From Streptomyces decoyicus (GTDB taxonomy: Bacteria > Actinomycetota > Actinomycetes > Streptomycetales > Streptomycetaceae), in the NCBI RefSeq assembly GCF_019880305.1, contig NZ_CP082301.1:7812001-7876000 (forward strand): a stretch of 64,000 nt of DNA, read 5' to 3'. Below, piece by piece: positions 43,439 through 53,497 of this stretch. The notes beneath the pieces are model-generated. The model searched no databases. It was not told the origin of the DNA and saw nothing but the letters and a program-made list of their open reading frames with translations. Every line of letters begins with the position of its first letter. Within the stretch, counting starts at the first letter, position 1. A program made the position numbers and the translations under genes.

Positions 43439-44086
43439 TCAGAAGCCCGGGCCGTCCGCGCGGTCCTCGACCGCGACCAGCTGACCCCAGAGCAGGTCGG
43501 CCAGCTGCTTGACCAACTGCTCGCGCGTGCAAGGGCGTTCCCGCAACCACCAGTCGCCGGCGCCGTGCATCATGCCGACGATGCCGTGTCCCCATACGCG
43601 TGCCGTCAGCTCGCCGCCCGGCCCCAGGTCGAGCCGGTCGGTGATCACCTTGGCCAGCTCCTCGCCGAGCCGGCGCAGCAGCGGTGCGGAGTGCCGTCCC
43701 ACGTCGAAGCCGGACTCGGACGCGTTGTCCCCGTCCGACGGGTGCATCAGGAAGCGGTACACCTGCGGCCGGGCCTCGATCGCGAGCAGGTAGGCGTCGA
43801 GGGTGGCCTCGACCCGGTCCCGGCGCAGGACGGGTGCGTCCAGTGCGGTCGCCAGATTGGCCAGCAGGGCATCGGTGTGCCGTACGGCGAGCGCGCGGTA
43901 CAGCCCGCCCTTGTCGCCGAAGTGCCGGTAGAGGATCGGTTTGGTGATACCGGCCTCGGCGGCGATGGCGTTCATCGACGCGTCCGGGCCGTCGCGCAGC
44001 ACAATGCGCTCGGCGGCCTCCAACAACTCCCGCCGTCTGCGCTCGGTCGCCGTCTGCTGGCGGCCGCGATGTTCTGTGCTTTCCAT
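43439..44086 (-). CDS. TetR-family regulator, probable repressor of the acyl-CoA dehydrogenase
   Basis: A 215-residue TetR protein from ATG 44086. The HTH is ELLEAAERIVLRDGPDASMN, AIAAEAGITKPILYRHFGDK. The C-terminal domain (YLLAIEARPQVYRFLMHPSD onward) resembles regulators of fatty-acid or acyl-CoA metabolism. It is divergent from an acyl-CoA dehydrogenase 159 bp away, with two palindromes between, so it likely represses it and senses an acyl-CoA. Confidence 0.88.
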   Translation of the reverse strand: MESTEHRGRQQTATERRRRELLEAAERIVLRDGPDASMNAIAAEAGITKPILYRHFGDKGGLYRALAVRHTDALLANLATALDAPVLRRDRVEATLDAYLLAIEARPQVYRFLMHPSDGDNASESGFDVGRHSAPLLRRLGEELAKVITDRLDLGPGGELTARVWGHGIVGMMHGAGDWWLRERPCTREQLVKQLADLLWGQLVAVEDRADGPGF

Positions 44087-44177
44087 GGTCGTGCTCCCCA
44101 CCCTTGTGAATCCGTGGCGCTCGCGCAACGTAACACCCGAACTCCTCCGTGAATGTCGCCAGAGGAGTTGACATAGC

Positions 44178-44216
44178 TTACTCGCGAGTAACACACTGCG
44201 GGTTACCGCTAGTAAC
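44178..44216. promoter_or_regulatory. paired palindromic operators for the TetR regulator
   Basis: TTACTCGCGAGTAA at 44178-44191 is a perfect 14-bp palindrome. GTTACCGCTAGTAAC at 44202-44216 is a related imperfect one. The two centres are about 24 bp apart, in the TetR/acyl-CoA dehydrogenase gap and 30-60 bp upstream of the dehydrogenase start. Confidence 0.65.
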
Positions 44217-44245
44217 ATCGTAATGCGTGCAGCACTGGAGGGGAC

Positions 44246-45508
44246 ATGGCCGAGTTCACCATGGAGCTCAACGACGAGCAGAAGGAAGTCCGTGACTGGG
44301 TTCACGGCTTCGCCGCGGACGTCATGCGCCCCGCCGCCGCCGAATGGGACGAGCGCGAGGAGACCCCCTGGCCCGTGATCCAGGAGGCCGCCAAGATCGG
44401 TCTGTACTCCCTGGACTTCTACGCCCAGCAGTTCTTCGACCCCACGGGCCTCGGCATCCCCATGGCCATGGAGGAACTCTTCTGGGGGGATGCCGGCATC
44501 GGTCTGTCGATCGTCGGCACCGGGCTCGCCGCCGTCGGGGTGCTCGCGAACGGGACCGAGGAGCAGATCGGCACCTGGGTCCCGCAGATGTACGGCGACG
44601 CCAACGATGTCAAGGTCGCCGCCTTCTGCTCCTCGGAACCGGACGCCGGCTCGGATGTCGCCGCGATGCGCACCCGCGCGGTCTACGACGAGGCCAAGGA
44701 CGAGTGGGTGCTCAACGGCACCAAGACCTGGGCCACCAACGGCGGCATCGCCAACGTCCATGTCGTCGTCGCCTCCGTCGACCCCGGCCTCGGCTCGAAG
44801 GGGCACGCCTCCTTCATCGTCCCCCCGAACACCCCCGGCCTCTCCCAGGGACAGAAGTTCAAGAAGCACGGCATCCGCGCCTCGCACACCGCCGAGGTCG
44901 TCCTGGAAGACGTCCGGGTCCCCGGCCACTGTCTGCTCGGCGGCAAGGAGAAGCTCGATGAGCGCCTCGCCCGTGCCCACGAGAAGGCCAAGAGCGGTGG
45001 CGTGGGGGTCCCCTCGCTCGAGCGAAGCCGAGAGGGGGGGAGGGTGAAGAACGCCGCCATGGCCACCTTCGAGGCCTCCCGCCCGGCCGTCGGCGCGATG
45101 GCCGTCGGTACCGCCCGCGCGGCTTACGAAGAGGCCCTGGAGTACGCGAAAACCCGCTCCCAGTTCGGCCGTCCGATCATCGACAACCAGGGCGTGGCCT
45201 TCCAGCTCGCCGATATGCGCACCCAGATCGACGCCGCCCGCCTGCTGGTCTGGCGCGCCTCCTGGATGGCGGTGACCGGCAAGCCCTTCACCTCCGCCGA
45301 GGGCTCCATGTCGAAGCTCTTCGCCAGCGAGGTCGCCAAAAAGGTCACCGCTCAGGCCGTACAGATCCTCGGCGGAAATGGCTTCACCCGTGAATACCCG
45401 GTCGAGCGGATGCACCGCGACGCCGCCATCTACACCATTTTCGAGGGCACCAGCGAAATCCAGCGACTGGTGATCGCTCGTACGCTTTCGGGAATGCCGA
45501 TCCGCTGA
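44246..45508 (+). CDS. acyl-CoA dehydrogenase with an in-frame repeat insertion
   Basis: A 420-residue FAD enzyme introducing an alpha,beta double bond in acyl-CoA. FAD/substrate motifs: AAFCSSEPDAGSDVAAMRTR, TKTWATNGGIANVHVV and LGGNGFTREYPVERMHRDA; the catalytic Glu is in YTIFEGTSEIQRLV. Between HEKAKSGG and VKNAAMATFEASRP about 17 residues (GVGVPSLERSREGG) are absent from relatives; they are encoded by a palindromic repeat. The frame is kept, so the protein may still be functional, with a loop enlarged. It is divergent from a TetR regulator. Confidence 0.93.
   Translation: MAEFTMELNDEQKEVRDWVHGFAADVMRPAAAEWDEREETPWPVIQEAAKIGLYSLDFYAQQFFDPTGLGIPMAMEELFWGDAGIGLSIVGTGLAAVGVLANGTEEQIGTWVPQMYGDANDVKVAAFCSSEPDAGSDVAAMRTRAVYDEAKDEWVLNGTKTWATNGGIANVHVVVASVDPGLGSKGHASFIVPPNTPGLSQGQKFKKHGIRASHTAEVVLEDVRVPGHCLLGGKEKLDERLARAHEKAKSGGVGVPSLERSREGGRVKNAAMATFEASRPAVGAMAVGTARAAYEEALEYAKTRSQFGRPIIDNQGVAFQLADMRTQIDAARLLVWRASWMAVTGKPFTSAEGSMSKLFASEVAKKVTAQAVQILGGNGFTREYPVERMHRDAAIYTIFEGTSEIQRLVIARTLSGMPIR
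45000..45052. repeat. short palindromic Streptomyces-type repeat inside the dehydrogenase gene
   Basis: A stretch of about 53 bp contains the perfect palindrome TCGCTCGAGCGA (45014-45025) and flanking GGGGGTCCCC and GAGAGGGGGG runs. From memory, near-identical elements with CTCGAGCGAAGCCGAGAG are frequent between Streptomyces genes. Here one is within a reading frame, its length preserving the frame. Confidence 0.75.
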
Positions 45509-45551
45509 GGGATGCGTGCAGTAGGACGCGTGTAGCGGTTTTTTGCATAGG

Positions 45552-45576
45552 GCCCCGCTCGGTTACCGGGCGGGGC
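45552..45576 (+). terminator. terminator of acyl-CoA dehydrogenase
   Basis: GCCCCGC (45552-45558) and GCGGGGC (45570-45576) form a stem followed by TTCTCCTGTT, 43 bp after the stop. Confidence 0.7.
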
Positions 45577-45816
45577 TTCTCCTGTTCCTGTCGCACCCTG
45601 GAAACGGGTTTTCGGAGATAGGCGGAAGCTCGATTCGACGGCTGCGGCGCACTGGAAAGATCCCTCGATGGCGGGGTACGGCGCCCCGCCGCCACGACCG
45701 GAACGCGCTTGCCGCATGGGCCCGGCGGCGCCGGCCGGGCGCCGTGGAGGTGGATGTCGAAGCGCGGAAGGCCCGGCGGGCGCGGCGCTTCCGTGTGCCG
45801 CCGATCCGGCCTCGCT

Positions 45817-45904
45817 GACAGCGATGTCAGAGGTCGCCGACAGCGATGGCAGGCGTTGTCGAGAACGATGGCGGGCGTTGTCGACAACGATGGGGGGCGT
45901 TGTC
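45817..45904. repeat. four tandem 22-bp units, candidate operator array
   Basis: Units start at 45817, 45839, 45861 and 45883, each exactly 22 bp. They share GACARCGATG at the start and, in the last three, CGTTGTC at the end; junctions form GTTGTCGACAAC-type palindromes (perfect at 45877-45888). A period of two helical turns puts every copy on the same DNA face. Confidence 0.8.
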
Positions 45905-46059
45905 GAAAAGTGCTCATTCAACGTTCAATCAGTGCATAGCGGCCGGCTCCGCGTCGCCTTGGCCGACGAGGTAAGCGGGATCTTGCCCTCCGCTCGGGAT
46001 GTGCACCGACCGCATCGGCGGACTTCGGTCTTGGTGGGGGTGACAGCCAATTGTCTGGC

Positions 46060-46205
46060 GTGCTGCCGTCCCTGAATGGCAGCACTCGGAGAACGGGCTG
46101 GTCATGGTCGCCGTTTGGGGCGAGGCGGGAGAGATTCCCGTCAGCGGGACCTGTTGACCGCCGGTGAAGGGGCCCCACCGCAAGGCGAGTGTGGTGGGGC
46201 TTTGT
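46060..46205 (+). ncRNA. candidate structured RNA with terminator hairpin
   Basis: Consecutive hairpins occur without a gene: GTGCTGCC/GGCAGCAC (46060-46085), a TCGCC-GTTTGG-GGCGA hairpin and a CGGGA-GAGAT-TCCCG hairpin, then GCCCCACC/GGTGGGGC (46172-46200) followed by TTTGT, which looks like an intrinsic terminator. No known RNA family fits securely and no promoter is clear. Confidence 0.3.
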
Positions 46206-46427
46206 CGTGCCTCGTGGTGCGGTCCGGGCAACGCCGGGACAACTCCGGTCATGGGGTGCCCGTTTGCGCCGTCGACGGTTTCCGCCGGGCCGTCCGCGGG
46301 GGTGGGGCACGCCTCGCCCCCGGGCCGCTCCCTCACTCCCTCGTGCTGCGGGTCTCGCGTGCCCTCGCGGCATCGCCCGCGCCTGCCCCCGTCGCGGACC
46401 TTCCGGTGCCAGCCGCCCGGCATCCCC

Positions 46428-46456
46428 TTGACGGAGGGGGCGCCGCGTTCTACGTT
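46428..46456 (+). promoter_or_regulatory. gcl promoter (-35/-10)
   Basis: TTGACG at 46428-46433 and TACGTT at 46451-46456, separated by 17 bp, fit the housekeeping (HrdB) consensus. About 100 bp upstream of the gcl ATG. Confidence 0.65.
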
Positions 46457-46475
46457 CCTTCCATAAAGCAAAACA

Positions 46476-46498
46476 TTAATTCCATGATGCGGAATTAA
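46476..46498. promoter_or_regulatory. palindromic operator downstream of gcl promoter (AllR/IclR-type candidate)
   Basis: TTAATTCC-N7-GGAATTAA, a perfect 8-bp inverted repeat, begins about 20 bp after the -10 box, a position suited to repression. Glyoxylate carboligase genes are controlled by IclR-type AllR in other bacteria; the TTCC...GGAA core fits that family type. Confidence 0.6.
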
Positions 46499-46554
46499 GT
46501 ACCTCCGGCCCTTCGTCGGAGCTTGCCCGTGACAGGTCGACGCAGGAGTACTCG

Positions 46555-48336
<1,782 letters not shown>

Positions 48337-48455
48337 GACCGGCTCCGGTTCGCCGATGAGCCGGGTGCGCTCGGTCCTCGCGCCCGACCTCTCCGTCATC
48401 CCTGCGTGTGCTGCCCGCTCCTGACGTCCCACAGCTTTTCGAAAGAGGCACCCTC

Positions 48456-49352
48456 ATGAGCAATCTGCCCAAGATCGCGTGGATCGGTCTCGGCATCATG
48501 GGCTCCCCCATGGCCGAGAACCTGATCAAGGCCGGCTACACGGTGACCGGCTACACCCTCGAAGCCGACAAACTCGAGCGCCTGGCCGCAGCCGGCGGCA
48601 CCACGGCCGCCTCGGCCGCCGAAGCCGTCACCGACGCCGACATCATCATCACCATGGTCCCCGCCTCCCCCCACGTCGAGGCCATCGCCTACGGACCCGA
48701 CGGCATCCTGGCCCACGCCCGGCGCGGCGCCCTGCTGATCGACATGTCCTCGATCACCCCCCAGACCTCCATCGACTTGGCCAAGGCCGCCGCCGACAAG
48801 GGCATCCGCGTCCTGGACGCCCCCGTCTCCGGCGGCGAAGCCGGCGCCGTCGAAGCCGTCCTGTCCATCATGGTTGGCGGCGACCAAGCCGACTTCGACG
48901 CCGCCCGCCCGATCCTCGAAGCGCTCGGCAAGACCATCGTCCTGTGCGGACCCCACGGCGCCGGCCAGACCGTCAAGGCCGCCAACCAGCTCATCGTCGC
49001 CGTCAACATCCAAGCCTGCGCCGAAGCCGTCGTCTTCCTCGAAAAGTCCGGCGTCGACCTCACCGCCGCCCTCGACGTCCTGAACGGCGGCCTCGCCGGC
49101 TCCACCGTCCTCACCCGCAAAAAGGACAACTTCAAAAACCGCGACTTCCAGCCCGGCTTCCGCATCGACCTCCACCACAAGGACATGGGCATCGTCACCG
49201 ACGCCGCCCGCACCGTCGGCGCCGCCCTCCCCGTCGGCACCCTCGTCGCCAACCTCGTCGCCTCCCTGCGCGCACAAGGCGACGGCGGCCTCGACCACTC
49301 CGCCCTCCTGCGCGGCGTCGAACGACTCTCCGGACACACCACCGAAGACTGA
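48456..49352 (+). CDS. glxR: 2-hydroxy-3-oxopropionate (tartronate semialdehyde) reductase
   Basis: A 298-residue beta-hydroxyacid dehydrogenase. KIAWIGLGIMGSPMAENLIK is the NAD(P) motif, DAPVSGGEAGAVEAVLSIMV the substrate-binding loop and GAGQTVKAANQLIVAVN carries the catalytic Lys. It reduces the product of Gcl to D-glycerate. ATG 48456 after GAAAGAGG is chosen. Probably one operon with gcl. Confidence 0.94.
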   Translation: MSNLPKIAWIGLGIMGSPMAENLIKAGYTVTGYTLEADKLERLAAAGGTTAASAAEAVTDADIIITMVPASPHVEAIAYGPDGILAHARRGALLIDMSSITPQTSIDLAKAAADKGIRVLDAPVSGGEAGAVEAVLSIMVGGDQADFDAARPILEALGKTIVLCGPHGAGQTVKAANQLIVAVNIQACAEAVVFLEKSGVDLTAALDVLNGGLAGSTVLTRKKDNFKNRDFQPGFRIDLHHKDMGIVTDAARTVGAALPVGTLVANLVASLRAQGDGGLDHSALLRGVERLSGHTTED

Positions 49353-49391
49353 ACCGCTCCGCGGGACCGCTCCGTTGCCGCACGGGATCGG

Positions 49392-49430
49392 CCGGCGCCG
49401 CGACTGCCGTACCCGCAGTCGCGGCGCCGG
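49392..49430 (+). terminator. terminator of the gcl-glxR operon
   Basis: A perfect 16-bp stem, CCGGCGCCGCGACTGC with GCAGTCGCGGCGCCGG, 40 bp after the reductase stop. Confidence 0.8.
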
Positions 49431-49621
49431 TCTGCTGTGGGGCGCCCCTTGCCGGGAGGGCACTTGCCCGGAGAGGCACCTACGGGGAGGGCACTTGCGG
49501 GGCCGGTGGGAACGGCCCCGGTGGGGCGATGTGTGGCGGCGGTTTGCTGGGATGCTGCGTGGCTGCCTGACGGGGCGATGTGGGGCGGCTCGACGGCCGG
49601 GACTTTCGCGTACGGCCCGAT

Positions 49622-50839
49622 TCACGGGCCGAGGAGCACCGGAAGGCTTGCCAGACCGCGCATCAAACGCGTGCGCCGCCACTCAAGCGTCTCCCAACTG
49701 GCCACCGCCGGACGGATGCCGGGGAAACGCGTCAGCAGCACCTCGAAGGCGATCCGGGCCTCGATACGGGCCAACGGTGCACCGAGGCAGTGGTGCGGAC
49801 CGTGTCCGAACGAGAGATGTCCACCCGGGCGCTCGGGACGGTCCGGGTGCGCCGTACGGACGTGACGGTCCAGTCGTACCTCGTCCGGCGCGGAGAACTG
49901 CGCCGGATCACGGTTGGCGGCTCCGGGGGACACCAGAACCACCTCTCCCGCACCGATCCGGGCGCCGCCGAGTTCGATCGGTTCGGTGGCAAAACGGAAG
50001 GTCGCGAGGGTGATCGGGGCGTCGTGACGCAGAAACTCCTCGACCGCGGCGGGCAGCAGGCCGGGATCGGCACGGAGGCGGGAGCGGAGCGCGTCGTCCC
50101 GGAGCAGTGCCAGCATCCCGTTGCCGATGAGGTGGGTCGTCGTCTCGTGGCCCGCGACCACCAACAGCACGGCCAGGGAGATGAGTTCGGTCTCGGACAG
50201 CCGGTCCGCCTCGTCGCGGGCGGCGATCAGACCGCTGAGAACGTCGTCCCCGAGGTCCTGGCGCCGGGCCGCGATCAGCCGGGTCATGTAGTCGCTGAGG
50301 GCGTGCGACGCGCGGTCCACGGTGTCCGGGGCCGCCGCGGCGAACAGGTCATGGGACCAGCGCCGGACCGCCGCACGGTCCGGCTCCGGTACCCCCAGCA
50401 GCTCGCTGATCACCGCGATCGGCAGCGGCGCGGCGAACTCCTCGACCAGATCCGCCGACCCGCGCGCGGCCAGTGCGTCGGCCAGCTCCTCCGCGATCGC
50501 ACGGATACGGGGCTCCAGCCGTGCGACGGCCGCCGGAGTGAATGCTTTCATCGCCAGCTTCCGCAGCCGGCCGTGGTGCGGTGGATCGGTGGCGAGCATG
50601 GTCCGGCTGACGGCGGGGGCCAGGTTGCGCTTGCCCGGACGGTCGGCGAAGTAGCGGGCGGTGTCCTTCGACAGCCGCGCGTCCGCCAGCGCGGACCGGG
50701 CCTCCGCCCATCCGGTCACGACCCATGTCGTACGGCCGTTGCCCGTCCTCACCTGTTGCACGGGGCCGCGCGAACGCAGGGCGGCGAGCAGCGGGTACGG
50801 GTCCCGGGAGAACTCCGCTGAGTCCATGGGGTTGTTCAC
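49622..50839 (-). CDS. cytochrome P450 (CYP107-like)
   Basis: A 405-residue soluble P450 from GTG 50839. The I-helix motif LLVVAGHETTTHLIGNGMLA, the K-helix ExxR in VEEFLRHDAP and the haem loop HLSFGHGPHHCLGAPLAR are intact. Soluble bacterial type needing ferredoxin partners, which are not adjacent. Substrate unknown; no biosynthetic cluster surrounds it. ATG 50827 is an alternative start. Confidence 0.92.
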   Translation of the reverse strand: MNNPMDSAEFSRDPYPLLAALRSRGPVQQVRTGNGRTTWVVTGWAEARSALADARLSKDTARYFADRPGKRNLAPAVSRTMLATDPPHHGRLRKLAMKAFTPAAVARLEPRIRAIAEELADALAARGSADLVEEFAAPLPIAVISELLGVPEPDRAAVRRWSHDLFAAAAPDTVDRASHALSDYMTRLIAARRQDLGDDVLSGLIAARDEADRLSETELISLAVLLVVAGHETTTHLIGNGMLALLRDDALRSRLRADPGLLPAAVEEFLRHDAPITLATFRFATEPIELGGARIGAGEVVLVSPGAANRDPAQFSAPDEVRLDRHVRTAHPDRPERPGGHLSFGHGPHHCLGAPLARIEARIAFEVLLTRFPGIRPAVASWETLEWRRTRLMRGLASLPVLLGP

Positions 50840-51035
50840 GGTCGGCCTCTTGCTCCTCGTCGCGGGAGGTAGGTTCCGGGGCCCCACGGACCAACCGCCC
50901 GCCCGCTCCATGCCCCTGCCACCCGGCCAGCCTAGTGAATGCTTGCAGGGGCAAGGATGGGTGCGCACGGCGGTTACTGATGCTCACGGCGGCTGTCGAA
51001 ATGCGCGAGCGCGGAGCCCGGCGCACGCTGGATGC

Positions 51036-51263
51036 ATGACCGAGCACCCGCCCGTCATCGTGCACCCGCCGACGCCCTCCGGTGGCCGACGGGTGACCGT
51101 ACGTGGGCAGATCGTCGGCCTGGCCCACGGTCGTGGCGATGTCGCCGAATTCCTCCGCCGCGCGGGCGTCGCCGGCCAGGCAGAGGACATTGCGCTGGAC
51201 GACCCCCAGCTCGTCGAGTGGCGCGGCGGCTCACTGGACGACTGGCCGATGCCGCCCGCCTGA
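51036..51263 (+). CDS. small conserved actinobacterial protein
   Basis: A 75-residue soluble protein (MTEHPPVIVHPPTPSGGRRV ... VEWRGGSLDDWPMPP). Its well-ordered composition and recurring RVTVRGQIVGLAHGRGDVAE motif suggest a conserved small Streptomyces protein; function unknown. It is divergent from the P450 gene. Confidence 0.65.
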   Translation: MTEHPPVIVHPPTPSGGRRVTVRGQIVGLAHGRGDVAEFLRRAGVAGQAEDIALDDPQLVEWRGGSLDDWPMPPA

Positions 51264-51375
51264 CGCGGCGTGCCGTGCCTCCGGGCAGCGGCAGGGCAGT
51301 CGGCGGGGCGGTCGGCGGGGCCGAGGCTCGGACGGACGGGCCACGACGGGTACGCCACCGTCCGTAGCCGTAGTC

Positions 51376-51429
51376 CTAGCTAGCCGTAGCCGTAGCCGTA
51401 GCCACCGTCCGGAGCCGGAGCGGAGCCAT
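51376..51429 (-). CDS. micro-ORF with perfect ribosome-binding site and hexamer-repeat codons
   Basis: A 17-codon frame begins with ATG at 51429, seven bases after a perfect AGGAGG, and reads MAPLRLRTVATATATAS. The alternating Thr/Ala tail comes from a GCCGTA hexamer repeat. It resembles an attenuator-type leader peptide, but no downstream gene lies on the same strand nearby. It may be chance. Confidence 0.3.
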   Translation of the reverse strand: MAPLRLRTVATATATAS

Positions 51430-51535
51430 AGCCGCACCTCCTGAAACCAGTGCTGGTCGCAAGGCATACGCTGCTGCGTGGCGGTCGAAAGGCTGTCAGT
51501 TCATGAGGTGCGGCAGAAGAGGGCGGGAGTACGGC

Positions 51536-51706
51536 GTGAGTGACAGCGGAGACTCGGGGGACAGCGGCTACGGTGACGACGGTATGAGCAGCCGCAGCTC
51601 GTCGTCGAGCAGCCTCCCGAGCGTGAGCGTCCTGCGGAGGGCAATGCGCTGGGAGACGTTCGCGCTGGTCGTGTTCCTGGTGGTCGTGGCAGCGATAGCG
51701 TCGTAG
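51536..51706 (+). CDS. small Ser/Gly/Asp-rich single-pass membrane protein
   Basis: From GTG 51536 (GGGAG six bases upstream) a 56-residue protein with a SDSGDSGDSGYGDD-like start, a Ser run and a C-terminal membrane helix WETFALVVFLVVVAAIAS. Function unknown. ATG 51503 in frame is an alternative. It could be noise, although the helix is convincing. Confidence 0.45.
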   Translation: MSDSGDSGDSGYGDDGMSSRSSSSSSLPSVSVLRRAMRWETFALVVFLVVVAAIAS

Positions 51707-51976
51707 GGCGTCCCGCACAGGCCGCCTGGCGCGAGTGTGCGCCGCGCCGGGACGTTCCGGCCCGGCCTTCTCCACGGAACTGAGGTCGACCGCCGGGGAC
51801 TTCGTACCCCGAGCACCGCCATGTCCCGTGCCCCCGTCCGGTCCGGCCGCGACCCGTCTGCCCGTTAACCGACGCCCGCGTCCCCTACCCCCGTGCCAAG
51901 GCTCTCCGGGCTGCCCAACGCTCCGTCCGATTTCCGCCAGCGTCGCCGTCTGACCTGCTGCACAGTGGACTCTGTG

Positions 51977-53497
51977 ATGCATGAGGACAGCAGGTACGAG
52001 GCGGTGCGCAGCAGGGACGCCAGATTCGACGGCGCCTTCTTCTTCGCGGTGTCCACGACCGGGATCTACTGCCGGCCGAGCTGCCCCGCCACCACGCCCC
52101 GACGCCGGAATGTCGCCTTCTTCCCGACCGCCGCGGCCGCCCAGGGATCCGGCTTCCGCGCCTGCCGGCGCTGCCGTCCCGATGCGGTGCCCGGCTCCGC
52201 GGAGTGGAATGCCCGCGCCGATGTCGTCGGGCGGGCGATGCGGCTGATCAGCGATGGCGTGGTCGACCGGGAAGGGGTCTCCGGGCTGGCGGCCCGGCTC
52301 GGCTACAGCGCCCGGCAGGTGCAGCGGCAGCTGAATGCCGAGCTGGGCGCCGGTCCCGTGGCACTGGCGCGGGCACAGCGCGCGCACACCGCCCGGATCC
52401 TGCTCCAGACCACCGGTCTGCAGGCGGCCGAGATCGCCTTTGCGGCCGGGTTCGCCAGCGTGCGGCAGTTCAACGACACCATCAAGGAGATCTACGCACT
52501 GACCCCGGGCGAGCTGCGCGCCGCCCGCCCCGGAAAGACGGCCCGATACGGCCCGGTGGCGCCGCATACCCTGCCCGGGGTGCTGCCGCTGCGGCTGGCC
52601 TTCCGCGGTCCGTACGCGGCACGGCAGCTCTTCGACCACCTCCAGCGGCGCGCCATCACCGGCGTCGAGGAGGTCAGCGGAGGGCCCGGCGCCCGCACCT
52701 ACCGGCGCACCCTGCGGCTGCCGAACGGCCCCGGTATCGCCGAGGTCGACGAGGCGGCCGGCGACGGCTGGCTGGACTGCCGGCTGCGCCTCACCGAACT
52801 TCGCGATCTCACCACCGCAGGCCAGCGGGTGCGGCGCCTCTTCGACCTGGACGCCGACCCGTACGCGGTCGCCGAGCGGCTCGCCGAGGACCCCGTCCTG
52901 GCACGGTTGGTGGCCGAGCGCCCCGGACTGCGGTCCCCGGGCGCCGCCGCCCCGGACGAGCTCGCGGTCCGTGCCGTACTCGGCCAGCAGGTCTCCGTCG
53001 CGGCCGGCCGCACACTCGGCGCCGCCCTGGTCGCCGCGTACGGCGAACCGCTGCCGGAGCCGGCCGGCGCGCTCACCCGTCTCTTCCCTCGCGTCGACGA
53101 TCTGGCAGGGGCCTCGCTCGCGGAACTCGGCATGCCCGAGTCCCGACGGACGACCCTGCGCACCCTCGGTTCCGCACTCGCCGACGGCACCGTCACGCTG
53201 GACACCGGAGCCGACCGGGACGAGGCCGAGCGCGCGCTGCTCGGGCTGCGCGGCATCGGCCCGTGGACCGCCGGCTACATCCGGATGCGAGCCCTCGGGG
53301 ACCCTGACGTGCTGCTGACCGGCGATGTGGCCGTACGGGCCGGCATGCGCCGGGCCGGAGTCCCGACGGCCGGTCCGGCAGCGCGGACGAATACCTGGCG
53401 CCCCTGGCGCTCCTACGCCATGCACCACTTCTGGAACGTGCCGGCCACCAAGCCGGCGCGCACCCGCCCCTCCACCACGGAAAGCACAGGACCATGA
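51977..53497 (+). CDS. alkA: Ada-AlkA fusion: methyl-sensing regulator and 3-methyladenine DNA glycosylase
   Basis: A 506-residue multidomain protein. Residues 1-80: Ada N-terminal zinc domain with Cys pairs in GIYCRPSCPA and ACRRCRPDA; the first Cys is the methyl acceptor for DNA phosphotriesters. 85-180: AraC-type HTH (LGYSARQVQRQLNAELGAGP; AAEIAFAAGFASVRQFND). 195 to the end: AlkA N-terminal and HhH-GPD domains with LGQQVSVAAGRTLG, LRGIGPWTAGYIRMRALGDP and the catalytic Asp in LLTGDVAVRAGM. It thus senses alkylation and excises damaged bases. The gene overlaps ogt by four bases. ATG 51977 chosen. Confidence 0.94.
   Translation: MHEDSRYEAVRSRDARFDGAFFFAVSTTGIYCRPSCPATTPRRRNVAFFPTAAAAQGSGFRACRRCRPDAVPGSAEWNARADVVGRAMRLISDGVVDREGVSGLAARLGYSARQVQRQLNAELGAGPVALARAQRAHTARILLQTTGLQAAEIAFAAGFASVRQFNDTIKEIYALTPGELRAARPGKTARYGPVAPHTLPGVLPLRLAFRGPYAARQLFDHLQRRAITGVEEVSGGPGARTYRRTLRLPNGPGIAEVDEAAGDGWLDCRLRLTELRDLTTAGQRVRRLFDLDADPYAVAERLAEDPVLARLVAERPGLRSPGAAAPDELAVRAVLGQQVSVAAGRTLGAALVAAYGEPLPEPAGALTRLFPRVDDLAGASLAELGMPESRRTTLRTLGSALADGTVTLDTGADRDEAERALLGLRGIGPWTAGYIRMRALGDPDVLLTGDVAVRAGMRRAGVPTAGPAARTNTWRPWRSYAMHHFWNVPATKPARTRPSTTESTGP

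Larger units (their letters stand above)
45577..46427. other. 850-bp gene-free region upstream of gcl
   Basis: No open frame here has a recognisable family or normal codon pattern. Besides the 22-bp tandem array and the hairpin cluster listed separately, a CTGACA-GCGA-TGTCAG palindrome lies at 45815-45830. The region is long for a Streptomyces spacer. Confidence 0.6.

Noticed and set aside
43439..45415. 658-residue frame covering the TetR gene and the opposite strand of the dehydrogenase
   Set aside because: Only the last 215 residues match a TetR protein; the rest is antisense to the dehydrogenase.
46100..46200. Glycine-riboswitch-like words GGGAGAG and GAAGGGGC upstream of gcl
   Set aside because: The conserved UCUCAGG segment of the aptamer is not found and the order of elements does not fit; kept only as an unassigned structured RNA candidate.
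45508..46500. Insertion sequence or prophage remnant in the long gap before gcl
   Set aside because: No transposase or integrase fragments and no terminal inverted repeats were found; only short tandem units.
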